64,000 nucleotides of DNA from Nocardia suismassiliense. GTDB lineage: Bacteria > Actinomycetota > Actinomycetes > Mycobacteriales > Mycobacteriaceae. How positions within the stretch are numbered: position 1 is the first letter of the stretch; each line of letters starts with the position of its first letter. Where the stretch lies: the NCBI RefSeq assembly GCF_900269665.1, contig NZ_LT985361.1, positions 2,848,514-2,912,513 on the forward strand, in the 5' to 3' direction. Position numbers and translations under genes: made by a program. Below the pieces are notes generated by a model that was given only the letters and a program-made list of their open reading frames with translations, was not told the DNA's origin and ran no database searches. This document shows, one piece after another, positions 30,785 through 38,007 of the stretch.

Positions 30785-31253
30785 CGCCGATCATGTTGGT
30801 ACGAGTTGCATCCGATCTGCTGTGCGTCAGTATAAGTTTCAAGCTTCAACCGTGGTGGAGATCCGCCAGCTACCCGTTCCTTTTCTCCCGGGATTCGGTG
30901 GGTGTGTGCGTACGCGGACGTTCCGATACGCACCACTACACCCCTGCGGTGAAGACCGTGCGCGCATTGCGCCGGACGTGCAAACCCCCAGCACAACAGG
31001 GCTACGCCCCGTCACAACCAACCCGCTCGCTCGGGCTTCTGGCGATGCCGCCCCAGGTGGCCGACTGCTCAGAAGGATGACGGCACACGACCGCCCGTTG
31101 GAGACCTCCAAGGCCCTCCGACCGGACACTCAGCACCACTCGGGTAAACCCTTGTCAGGCAATCGGACCCGAATGTTTCCCCTTTAGAGATGGTGTGCAC
31201 GCCCCTTGTCATCCGCCCGCATGTAGGGCGTACGGCTCACAGAAGGGGTGTGA
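30785..31253. other. noncoding region upstream of the duplicated element
   Basis: About 470 bp without a supportable gene. It contains the probable methyltransferase promoter on the minus strand (TATACT) and otherwise looks noncoding, with short overlapping frames on both strands but no ribosome-binding site or domain. Confidence 0.4.
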
Positions 31254-31418
31254 GGTTCCAGTCTGCACCCTCGAAGGGTGTGAAAGCGTGCTGATTTGGG
31301 ACGGAATCGCCTGTGTGCCAACAATTCTGGCCGTCACCTGCCATAGAGTGGTGATACCTCTTCCCGAGGGGCGATGGACACGGTCCAGACATCGCGCCCA
31401 GGGAGGAGGTGGTGGGGA

Positions 31419-31535
31419 ATGGCGAAACATCGCCGGAAAAAACGAGAGGCTCCGGTCGATTACGGCATCATTTTCACAGGTGCTGCCGTGATCGCCGGAG
31501 CGCTCGTACTGGTCCGCCGAGTGCGGGCTAGGTAA
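31419..31535 (+). CDS. 38-residue basic single-helix membrane peptide, copy 1
   Basis: Too short for routine gene calling. ATG at 31419 preceded by GGGAGGAGG (31401-31409). The N-terminus MAKHRRKKREAPVDYGI is strongly basic; a hydrophobic helix follows at about residues 16-32 (VIAGALVLV core), then RRVRAR. Copy 2 (31875) has an identical first 17 codons and differs afterwards by mostly synonymous or conservative changes, evidence that the frame is translated and selected. Topology and role unknown; it could be a small membrane regulator or a toxin-like peptide (inference). Confidence 0.6.
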   Translation: MAKHRRKKREAPVDYGIIFTGAAVIAGALVLVRRVRAR

Positions 31536-31543
31536 TCCCACCA

Positions 31544-31573
31544 GGTGGGGCGTCGTGCCACCGGCGTCCCACC
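31544..31573 (+). terminator. hairpin after small ORF copy 1
   Basis: 12-bp stem GGTGGGGCGTCG / CGGCGTCCCACC with two G-T pairs and a 6-nt loop, 8 bp after the stop. The copy-2 equivalent (31999-32028) keeps both arms while its loop differs, so the structure is conserved. Confidence 0.6.
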
Positions 31574-31874
31574 GCCCAGCATCACTTACGTGACGACTCG
31601 ATTGTACTGGTTGCCGCCAGCGGCGCGCGACTTCCCAGCGAATCAAATGCGAAGCCGAACCGGCCTTTCCCCGCCGCAACCGAGCCATTTGCGCTGCTAA
31701 AGGTTGTGCGGTTCCAGTCTGCACCCAAAGAGGGTGTGAACGCACGCTGATTCGGCGTGTAATCGCCTGTGTGACAACACTTATGGTCGTCACCTGCCAT
31801 AGAGTGGTGAGACCTCTTTCCGAGGGGCGATGGACATGGTCCAGACATCGCGCCCAGGGAGGAGGTGGTGGGGA

Positions 31875-31991
31875 ATGGCGAAACATCGCCGGAAAAAACG
31901 AGAGGCTCCGGTCGATTACGGCATCATGTTGACAGCAGGAGCCGTAATCGCCGGAGCACTCGTCTTGGTCCGCTGGAAGCGGGCTAAGTAA
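31875..31991 (+). CDS. 38-residue basic single-helix membrane peptide, copy 2
   Basis: Paralogue of 31419-31535. The same MAKHRRKKREAPVDYGI start is followed by a helix ending AGAVIAGALVLV and the tail RWKRAK. In the helix several codons differ only at the third base (GTG/GTA, GCG/GCA, CTG/TTG). The same strong ribosome-binding site is at 31857-31865. Confidence 0.6.
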   Translation: MAKHRRKKREAPVDYGIMLTAGAVIAGALVLVRWKRAK

Positions 31992-31998
31992 ACCCACA

Positions 31999-32028
31999 GG
32001 TGGGGCGTCGCACGAACGGCGTCCCACC
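31999..32028 (+). terminator. hairpin after small ORF copy 2
   Basis: Same 12-bp stem as 31544-31573 with a different 6-nt loop (CACGAA). It starts 7 bp after the stop codon. Confidence 0.6.
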
Positions 32029-32219
32029 GCCCAGCATCACTCACGTGACGAGTCGATTGTACTGGTTGCCGCCACCGGCACGCGACTTCCCAGCGAATCA
32101 AATGTGAAACCGATTCGGCCATGTGCCGTTCGACTCGCCTGAGCGAGGTGTGCTGTCGAGCGGGCCGCACACCTGGCGAAATGCGCCGAACCGACTACGA
32201 CAAGCGCGTTGGCAACTAT

Positions 32220-33425
32220 TCAATTGTTGGCGCGTTGGATGGAGCGTCGGGCCAGGCCGCGGAGGCCGGGGAGCTGGATGGCTCGCAGCATCAGTTCGCC
32301 GGCCCAGACTTGAGTGCGGGTCGACGGGGCGAATCGGCCTATTCCTTTGCGGGCCAAGGCCTGTCGTTTATGTGCTTCTGGGCGCAACGCCGTCTCCCAC
32401 GTCGCGAGAGCGGTCGGAATGTCGTCGCCGTGTGCTGCGAGCGCGGTGCCGAGCCGGTCTGCGCCGTCCAGGGCGAGGGCGGCACCGTAACCGGCGAATA
32501 CCGTTACACACCATGCCGCGTCGCCGAGCAGAACGACTCGGCCCTGACTCCAGCGGTCCGTCACGATTTGGCCGACCGAGTCGAAGTACGCGGTGGCGGG
32601 GTCGGCCGCGAGTTGGCGCAGAGCGTCGGCGACACCGCCGCCGAGGTCCCCGAACGCTCGGTCGAGTGCGGGCGCGGCGCCCAGGGCGAGCTCGGCGGTC
32701 GGGTCGGGGCAGCGGTAGGTGAAGAACGCCGAGGACCGTTCCGGTCCGAAATTCATCACCGCGGCCGTGCGTCCGGGTCCGATGAAGGTGGTGCCGGCGC
32801 CTTCGGGGACGTGCTCCGGAACTGTTGCCAGCGGGAATGCGCCGACCATGTGGCCCAGGTCCACGAAGTGTTCGGATTCGGCGCCGAATACGAGCTCGCG
32901 GACTCGGGAGTGCACGCCGTCGGCGCCGACGAGGAGGTCGCTGTGCAGGCGGGTGCCGTCGCTGAGGGTGACCACGACTTCCTCGGCGGTCTGGTCGATG
33001 GTCTGCACGGTGGTGCCGAAACGGATATCGGCGAGGTCGGCCACCGCGTCGTACAGTGCCGACTCCAAGTCGCCGCGGAACAAGCTCAAAGCCCTGTTCC
33101 CGACAGCGGACTCGGCGACCGCAGCCGGGATCCGGAATTTCTCCCGGCCGTCGGCGTGCACGAGGACCGAGGTGAAGAATCCGATATCACGCGGAGTCAG
33201 TGCTGGTAGCAGGCCGAGGCGCTCGGCAGCGGCGTATCCGGGTCCGTGCAGGTTCAGCAGGTAGCCGCTGCTGCGGCGAGCTGGGGCGCGTTCGATCATA
33301 ACGACGTCCCAGCCTTGCTGATGCAGCCGCAGTGCGGCGGCCAGCCCGGCGATACCGGCGCCGACGACCGTCGCCCGCTGCTGTGTGCCGGCGCGATGGT
33401 GCGTGGGGTTGTTGCGAGCTTCCAT
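32220..33425 (-). CDS. FAD-dependent aromatic-type monooxygenase
   Basis: 401 residues, p-hydroxybenzoate hydroxylase fold (FAD_binding_3). Rossmann motif ATVVGAGIAGLAAALRLHQQG near residue 18, then MIERAPARRSSGYLLNL. The conserved DG motif is in LLVGADGVHSRVRELVFG and the GD motif in GRVVLLGDAAWCVTVFAGYG. It resembles the tetracycline/rifamycin-modifying and aklavinone-type monooxygenases, but length and context do not fix a substrate. Divergent from the swivel-domain gene at 33534, sharing a 108-bp region with two perfect palindromes. Confidence 0.9.
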   Translation of the reverse strand: MEARNNPTHHRAGTQQRATVVGAGIAGLAAALRLHQQGWDVVMIERAPARRSSGYLLNLHGPGYAAAERLGLLPALTPRDIGFFTSVLVHADGREKFRIPAAVAESAVGNRALSLFRGDLESALYDAVADLADIRFGTTVQTIDQTAEEVVVTLSDGTRLHSDLLVGADGVHSRVRELVFGAESEHFVDLGHMVGAFPLATVPEHVPEGAGTTFIGPGRTAAVMNFGPERSSAFFTYRCPDPTAELALGAAPALDRAFGDLGGGVADALRQLAADPATAYFDSVGQIVTDRWSQGRVVLLGDAAWCVTVFAGYGAALALDGADRLGTALAAHGDDIPTALATWETALRPEAHKRQALARKGIGRFAPSTRTQVWAGELMLRAIQLPGLRGLARRSIQRANN

Positions 33426-33480
33426 ATGCGACTCCTGGGTCCGTCCGGTGTCGGCGAAAGTCCTTCCAGCGCAGTCGCCC

Positions 33481-33507
33481 TTGCCGTCAACTAGTAGTTG
33501 ACGGCAA
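33481..33507. promoter_or_regulatory. 27-bp perfect palindromic operator, site 1
   Basis: Two perfect 13-bp inverted arms (TTGCCGTCAACTA / TAGTTGACGGCAA) around a single G. It contains the -35 TTGACG (33498-33503) of the rightward promoter. The core half-site GTCAAC is shared with site 2. Confidence 0.8.
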
Positions 33508-33527
33508 AGCGATCGTCAACCTATGGT
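33498..33527 (+). promoter_or_regulatory. promoter of the swivel-domain gene
   Basis: TTGACG at 33498-33503, 18-nt spacer, TATGGT at 33522-33527, then 6 nt to the ATG at 33534. Leaderless mRNA expected. Both hexamers are inside the two palindromes, so a bound repressor would block RNA polymerase. Confidence 0.6.
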
Positions 33528-33532
33528 TGACG
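33514..33532. promoter_or_regulatory. 19-bp perfect palindromic operator, site 2
   Basis: CGTCAACC-TAT-GGTTGACG, perfect 8-bp arms, covering the -10 and ending 1 bp before the ATG at 33534. Confidence 0.75.
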
Positions 33533-33533
33533 C

Positions 33534-33917
33534 ATGAGTCAGCTGGCGCCACCGCCCGATCGTCGTGCACCGATTGCCACCGGCGTTCCGTGCAGCAAAG
33601 GCATTGCCGTCGGCCCGGTCCGGCTGGTGCGCAGTGTCGATGACTTCGACGCGGTTCAGCCGGGCGACGTCATCGTCTGTCGCACAACCGTTCCGGCGTG
33701 GACAATGCTCTTCGGTATCGCGGCCGCGGTGGTGACCGAGACCGGCGGGATACTGTGCCACGCGGCAATCGTCGCCCGCGAGTACGGAATTCCGGCCGTG
33801 GTGGCGGTCGAGGGCGCGATGCGGACCCTGGCCGATCACCGGGCCGTCTCGGTCGATGGGACCAGTGGACAAGTCCATGCCGTTCGCTCCCGGTTTGGGT
33901 GGAAAGGCCTGAAATGA
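33534..33917 (+). CDS. stand-alone PEP-utilizing enzyme swivel (phosphohistidine) domain
   Basis: 127 residues. Matches the mobile swivel domain of PEP synthase, PPDK and rifampicin phosphotransferase: GVPCSKGIAVGPVRLVRSV, GDVIVCRTTVPAWTMLFG, and the phospho-acceptor His in VTETGGILCHAAIVAREYGIPAVV, then DGTSGQVHAV. No nucleotide-binding or PEP-binding domain is fused or adjacent, so it must act with partners elsewhere or as a regulator. Its stop overlaps the next ATG (ATGA). Regulated from the double operator. Confidence 0.85.
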   Translation: MSQLAPPPDRRAPIATGVPCSKGIAVGPVRLVRSVDDFDAVQPGDVIVCRTTVPAWTMLFGIAAAVVTETGGILCHAAIVAREYGIPAVVAVEGAMRTLADHRAVSVDGTSGQVHAVRSRFGWKGLK

Positions 33918-34552
33918 CGCACGTTTCGTGCAGTTCCCTGCTCGCGTTGCACGCCATCCGCCTCGGCGGGTTCGTCGATACCTCCTTGGTGGCCGACAGA
34001 TTCGGAATGCCGGTCGGCCTCGCCGAGTCCCACGTGCGTGACTTCCAGGCGCGGGGCTGGGCCGGCCATTTCCGATTCGGCGCGGACGCAGGGTGGTCGC
34101 TGACCGAGAGCGGCCGCGCCGAAAACGAACGGCTACTCGACGACGAGCTTTCCGCCTGCGGGGCAAAAGCTTTGGTGCAGGACGTCTATCGCCGGTTCCT
34201 GCCACTCAACGCACGGCTGGTGCAGGCTTGCACGGCCTGGCAGCTGACCATCCTGCCCGACGGCAGCATGCAGGACAACGATCACGCCGACACACAGCGG
34301 GACCGGCAAACCCTAGCCGAACTCCGAAGCCTCGCACAGGAATTGGTTCCGCTGACAAAGCAGCTCACCGAACAACTCGTCCGGTTCTCCGGTTACGACG
34401 CCCGTTTCGCCGCCGCCGTCTCCCAGGCCGCCGACAATCCCGACATGGTTACCGGCATCGAACCCGATTCCGCCCACCGCATTTGGTTCGAGCTGCACGA
34501 AGATTTGATTGCCACGCTGGGTATCGATAGGGCACTCGGCTCCGGCGCCTAG
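33914..34552 (+). CDS. winged-helix-like protein coupled to the swivel domain
   Basis: 212 residues. The N-terminal ~70 residues look like a winged helix (LLALHAIRLGGFVDTSLVADRF, MPVGLAESHVRDFQARGW, WSLTESGRAENERLL). The rest is helical and acidic (LTKQLTEQLVRFSGYDARFAAA). The start overlaps the preceding stop, so the two are co-translated and may interact. A plausible regulator of the palindromic operators, since no TetR or GntR gene is nearby; this is inference. Terminator hairpin downstream. Confidence 0.65.
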   Translation: MTHVSCSSLLALHAIRLGGFVDTSLVADRFGMPVGLAESHVRDFQARGWAGHFRFGADAGWSLTESGRAENERLLDDELSACGAKALVQDVYRRFLPLNARLVQACTAWQLTILPDGSMQDNDHADTQRDRQTLAELRSLAQELVPLTKQLTEQLVRFSGYDARFAAAVSQAADNPDMVTGIEPDSAHRIWFELHEDLIATLGIDRALGSGA

Positions 34553-34587
34553 GTCGACGTTTTAGAAGCTCGCGGCAAGGCGAGGCG

Positions 34588-34606
34588 GCACCGTTGTTCG
34601 GTGCCA
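34588..34606 (+). terminator. terminator hairpin
   Basis: GGCACCG-TTGTT-CGGTGCC, nested inside a wider GCGAG...CTCGC pairing, 36 bp after the gene ending at 34552. Confidence 0.6.
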
Positions 34607-34668
34607 CCCGCGCTGCTCGCGTGTAGGCCTATCGTTGCGGTCCTACGGCTAAGCGGTTCTTTACGTAT

Positions 34669-35367
34669 TCACCCACTCGCAGCAGCCTTTTGGCATTCTT
34701 CGTCGGTACCTCCGGCGCGTCGGCAGTTTCCGTAGGCCTCGCCTCTTTGCCGGCTCTTCTCGAACTGTTGTCGTGCCCGTTCTTCCTCGTCCTTCTTGGT
34801 CTTGTTGATGATTGCGTACTCGACGTAGACAGTGGGGTCCGTGGGATCGTCGCTGATCGACGGCGGCTTGACCCCTGGTTTGGGTGGCCACACGGATACG
34901 GTCTTTTGCATGAGGTGGTCATCGCCGCCGACGGGGTCGCGGTCCCACAGGTCGATTTCGAAGGTGAACGGCGTGTCCTTTGCCTTGTCGCCGGTGAACT
35001 TCTTGGTGATCTCGGTGGTCCCGTACGCCCAGGCACGGAGCAAGCCGGACTGTGTTCCTTCCCGCTCGGGACGGTTGGGCTCGCACACCTCGACGGCTTC
35101 GTCCCTTTCCGCCCGGAAGAACGTGTAGCCCGCGGCGCTCACATAGTCCTGCACGTCGACTATCCCGTAGATCTCGGCGCAATACTCTTCCGGGTCGACA
35201 CGGTGCGAGATATCTCTGATCTGCACGTAATAGATCTCCAGCCGGTACTCCGCCGCTGGATAGTCAGCCGCGGGCTGCGCCTGCGCCCAGCCGACCGACA
35301 GAGAACCCAGAAGGGTCGTCGTTGCTGCTACCGCAATGATTTTGCCAGGTATCCGCACTCTGCTCAC
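34669..35367 (-). CDS. secreted protein of unknown function
   Basis: 232 residues with a signal peptide (hydrophobic residues 9-28, cleavage near WAQAQPA). The mature part has a beta-rich domain with Tyr/acidic patterns (YRLEIYYVQIRDISHRVD, FTFEIDLWDRDPVGGDDHLM), which recalls calcium-binding C2-like folds, and a basic, charged helical C-terminal part (KTKKDEEERARQQFEKSRQ) ending with two cysteines. Lies in a minus-strand group with another secreted protein and a PLAT protein. Family not recognised. Confidence 0.6.
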   Translation of the reverse strand: MSRVRIPGKIIAVAATTTLLGSLSVGWAQAQPAADYPAAEYRLEIYYVQIRDISHRVDPEEYCAEIYGIVDVQDYVSAAGYTFFRAERDEAVEVCEPNRPEREGTQSGLLRAWAYGTTEITKKFTGDKAKDTPFTFEIDLWDRDPVGGDDHLMQKTVSVWPPKPGVKPPSISDDPTDPTVYVEYAIINKTKKDEEERARQQFEKSRQRGEAYGNCRRAGGTDEECQKAAASG

Positions 35368-35528
35368 AATCCTTCGAACTCGGCGTCGCCGGATCGCGAC
35401 GACGCGGCCTGAACTCGGGGTTGTTGTCCTGCAACCCTATTCGAGGCGGAGACTTGGACGGATGGCTCAGCAGCGAGATTCGGCATAATCACGATGCCAG
35501 CGGCAAGTCACTGGGCAACATCACCAAC

Positions 35529-35747
35529 AGTCAGTCGCAGCGCTCGCCGAAGTTCCGTTGACACCAACAACATTCACTCGTCGGAAGCGCAGCCGCGAGG
35601 TACGCCTTGACGGCTTCGTTATCCTCGAACGCGCCACGGGCCGACGGTCGCGGCTTCGGACTGTTCCGGCTACCCGATGATGGGCAACTCGAAATCGAAT
35701 ACCACGTCGTGGCTTTCGCGCTGCGGCACACTATCGCGCGGTAGCTG
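35529..35747 (+). pseudogene. possible decayed coding remnant
   Basis: Two adjacent plus-strand frames look coding in turn: one gives REVRLDGFVILERATG, and the next, after an apparent frame change near 35640, gives DGRGFGLFRLPDDG and LEIEYHVVAFALRH before a TAG. No start or ribosome-binding site. It could be a small decayed gene or chance. Confidence 0.2.
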
Positions 35748-35771
35748 ACCAACGGTAGTTGGCAATGAACT

Positions 35772-35811
35772 GGTACCGCAGGTCTGCCGTTCCGAGCTGA
35801 CCTGCGGTACC
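35772..35811 (-). terminator. terminator hairpin
   Basis: Perfect 13-bp stem GGTACCGCAGGTC / GACCTGCGGTACC, 14-nt loop, downstream of the minus-strand gene ending at 35846. Confidence 0.75.
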
Positions 35812-35845
35812 TTCGGGCCGGGAGGCGAGCGGCCTGCGCCGGCTG

Positions 35846-36628
35846 TTAGAGCAAGTCGATGTCGACGTTGAGGTCGAGCAGGCCGTCGACGCCTGCGCTC
35901 GCATCGATCGAGTCGTCCAAGCCCAGCGCGGTGATCAGATCGGCGTTGAGCTCTTTCCCGTTCGCGAGGTCGACGTCGACATCCAAGGTGGCGTCGATGT
36001 CGATTCCGGTGCTGACGTCCATATCGCTGGACAAGGTGGTGCCGAGAGCCTTGTCGAGGGCGGCGAAGAAATCGGCGGAAAGTTCGATTCCGTCGCCTGC
36101 CGCCAGCTTCAGCGTGGCGATCGTGCTGTTGTCCTCCAAGACGATCGCGGCGCTGTCCGGATGCCTGATCGTCGCGAATCGAATGTTGGGTTGGCTGCCG
36201 AACTTACCCCTCAGGGCACCGGTCTCGAGGTCATAGGCCACGTTCGAGATCGTCAGCTTCTTCTCTCCTTTCGACAGCTGAATACCGCCCTGAAGGCGCA
36301 CCGTGCCACCGGTGACCTTCTTTCCGTATGTGATCTTGCTGCCTTTATCGACAGGCAGGATGACGGCGCTGTCGTCCATTCGCGCACCATCGACTGCCTT
36401 TACTGCGATGCCTTGGGCGTCCAGGTCGATCGCCTGGTGCAAGTCGAGGGTCAATCCGGTTCCCGCGAGCGTGGACTCGCTCTGACGCTGGGACTGGGCG
36501 TGGACCAAAGCGGACACCGGGGCGGCGTCGGCAGCGGGAAGAAGGATCGTCGGGAGGGCGAGGAGTGCCCCCGCGGCGGCTAGGGCGGCGGCGCTGCGGC
36601 CATAGGATTTGATAGTCACCAACGTCAT
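35846..36628 (-). CDS. secreted protein with HtaA-like domain
   Basis: 260 residues. Signal peptide with hydrophobic residues 12-35 (LLALPTILLPAADAAPV). The central domain has alternating beta strands with a Gly-rich pattern (TGGTVRLQGGIQLSKGEKKLTISN) like the HtaA heme-binding surface domain family of corynebacteria. The C-terminal segment is Asp-rich and repetitive (DIDATLDVDVDLANGKELNAD, ending LDLNVDIDLL). ATG at 36628 chosen because the signal begins there. HtaA assignment is moderate; heme-binding residues are not verified. Confidence 0.6.
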   Translation of the reverse strand: MTLVTIKSYGRSAAALAAAGALLALPTILLPAADAAPVSALVHAQSQRQSESTLAGTGLTLDLHQAIDLDAQGIAVKAVDGARMDDSAVILPVDKGSKITYGKKVTGGTVRLQGGIQLSKGEKKLTISNVAYDLETGALRGKFGSQPNIRFATIRHPDSAAIVLEDNSTIATLKLAAGDGIELSADFFAALDKALGTTLSSDMDVSTGIDIDATLDVDVDLANGKELNADLITALGLDDSIDASAGVDGLLDLNVDIDLL

Positions 36629-36682
36629 TCGGTCCCGACCGAGTTGCGGATGGGGTGCCGAATCCCATTGATGCCGTTGAAT

Positions 36683-36725
36683 TCGATCGCCGATATCGCT
36701 GTCACGTGTGGATATCGGCGATCGA
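36683..36725 (-). terminator. terminator hairpin
   Basis: Perfect 15-bp stem TCGATCGCCGATATC / GATATCGGCGATCGA with a 13-nt loop, directly after the stop of the PLAT gene on the minus strand. Confidence 0.75.
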
Positions 36726-36737
36726 CACAGACTGGTG

Positions 36738-37211
36738 TCAAACCTCTTCCTCGGTGACGTAGCCGCCACCGTGGGGCAGCTCGTGATAGACCTTCTTCCT
36801 GGGGACGACGATGCTGTCATCGCGCTCGAGCGGCATCGACTGGCTGGTGGTATTGCTGGGGTATTCGTAGGGGTTGGTGGAGTACTCGACATCGAACCAG
36901 TGGTAGGTCGGCGTACCCTTCCACTTCTTGCCGGTCTCGATCTCTTCGACGATGACCCAGTCCAGATACCACGCGGCACCGAGTCCGCTCATATCCATTT
37001 CGATGTTGAGGTATTCGGGATCGCCACCGAGGTAGGTGGTTTGAATGACGTAACCGTCGAGATCCCCTTGCTCGAAGTCGTCGTAGCCGGGTTTATCCAG
37101 GTCGAACCACCTCGACTGTTGGTATCGGCTCCGGATACTGGCTCTCACCCTGGCGTCCGTACCCGCACCGTGGACGTCTCCGGTCTTCAGAATGAGCTTG
37201 TATTGCGGCAT
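36738..37211 (-). CDS. PLAT/LH2 domain protein
   Basis: 157 residues from the ATG at 37211. The domain spans about residues 3-115: YKLILKTGDVHGAGTDARVR, FEQGDLDGYVIQTTYLGG, LNIEMDMSGLGAAWYLDWV and KWKGTPTYHWFD. This is the PLAT/LH2 beta-sandwich best known from lipoxygenases and lipases, where it binds membranes or partner proteins. A hydrophilic tail of about 45 residues follows. No signal peptide. Bacterial free-standing PLAT proteins are uncommon; function here unknown. Confidence 0.75.
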   Translation of the reverse strand: MPQYKLILKTGDVHGAGTDARVRASIRSRYQQSRWFDLDKPGYDDFEQGDLDGYVIQTTYLGGDPEYLNIEMDMSGLGAAWYLDWVIVEEIETGKKWKGTPTYHWFDVEYSTNPYEYPSNTTSQSMPLERDDSIVVPRKKVYHELPHGGGYVTEEEV

Positions 37212-37623
37212 AGCACTTCGCCTTTCAGCGTAGAAGCAAGCAGCTAGCCGACATCGGGGCGACGATCGCCCGTAACGGTGTAGAACTTCCCGCCGGATGC
37301 CGGCTCGGTGGAAGTCGAAACAACGGTCCCGGACTTCTCTGTCAGCGGACCTACCCGACTGATACCACCCGGCATCACGCCCAAACTTCCTCTGAAACAA
37401 TACTTTCCGGTTCTTCACGGCGAATGTTCGGCGTAAGTCCACCAACAGAGCGCCGTGGCCGCCCGCACCTACCCCATTGCCGACGGCGACGGCATAACAG
37501 CGAACACGAACTCACCTGAACGGTGCGAAGAAGGTGTGCGCGTCCACCTGATAACGATGACCCACCGACTTACGCAACCACCGCAGGGGGGTTCGGGGGG
37601 CGAAGCCCCGCCGAGCGGGGTCT

Positions 37624-37638
37624 GGGGGCTGCGCCCCC
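37624..37638 (-). terminator. GC-rich hairpin downstream of tRNA-Leu
   Basis: GGGGGC-TGC-GCCCCC; neighbouring GGGGCGAAGCCCC and CCCCGCCGAGCGGGG can also pair (37595-37638). Likely 3' end of the tRNA transcript. Confidence 0.5.
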
Positions 37639-37699
37639 GGTGTAACGACGAGACACCCCCGCCCGCGCGTTCCGCGAGCAAGGGTGTCCCGGTGTCGAG

Positions 37700-37783
37700 T
37701 GCCGAGTGTGGGACTCGAACCCACACGTCCTTTCGGACAACGGTTTTTGAGACCGTCGCGTCTGCCAGTTCCGCCAACCCGGC
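37700..37783 (-). tRNA. tRNA-Leu(CAA)
   Basis: 84 nt including discriminator A. Acceptor arms GCCGGGT and ACTCGGC pair with one G-T. The D-loop has TGGCGGAACTGGCAGACGC. The anticodon stem ACGGT/ACCGT encloses CTCAAAA, giving anticodon CAA. The long class II variable arm GTCCGAAAGGAC marks tRNA-Leu, and the T-arm GTGGGTTCGAGTCCCAC is canonical. CCA is not encoded. Confidence 0.95.
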
Positions 37784-38007
37784 GCACCGGGAGGAAATGA
37801 TAGCGGGTGGGGTGGGCTGGGACCTAACTGGTCGGTCGTCGACCCGCGGCCGGGCGGTTTGCCCTGGGTATATGAGTTCTATGCCGAAGTGAAAGGTACT
37901 CTTTACATCACTCGATAGCGCGGTGGTGAGGTCGATGGTCGGCTAGTTGGACCAACGTCCACCCTTCGGCGTGTCGGGACAGGCATCTGAACCAGAGGGG
38001 TCTACCT

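Larger units (their letters stand above)
31254..31650 (+). repeat. tandem duplicated element, copy 1 (period 456 bp)
   Basis: Copy 1 of an element repeated at 31710-32105. From GGTTCCAGTCTGCACCC to the small ATG the offset is exactly 456 bp with no net indel, and 455 bp at the end (AATCAAATG). Each copy has, in order, a conserved upstream region with TAGAGT (31344-31349 here), a stem-loop GCGATG/CATCGC (31371-31395), a very strong GGGAGGAGG site, a 38-codon gene, a hairpin after the stop, and a conserved 3' flank. Confidence 0.85.
31710..32105 (+). repeat. tandem duplicated element, copy 2 (period 456 bp)
   Basis: Second copy of the 31254-31650 element. It keeps the upstream block, TAGAGT, the GCGATG/CATCGC stem-loop (31827-31851), the GGGAGGAGG site, the small gene, the hairpin and the 3' flank. 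The segments just outside the copies do not match, so the duplication ends near 31254 and 32105. Confidence 0.85.

Noticed and set aside
31209..32027. 272-residue minus-strand frame across the duplicated element
   Set aside because: No start signal or domain; the repeated character comes from the DNA duplication, and selection is visible instead in the plus-strand 38-codon frames.
33534..33917. Rifampicin phosphotransferase
   Set aside because: Only the swivel domain is present (127 residues); ATP- and drug-binding domains are absent and not in the neighbourhood.
35531..35752. 73-residue minus-strand frame
   Set aside because: Opposite the plus-strand remnant; Cys-rich end looks accidental and no start signal is visible.
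37700..37783. Integrative element anchored at tRNA-Leu
   Set aside because: No integrase, direct repeat of the tRNA end or mobility gene was found within the window.
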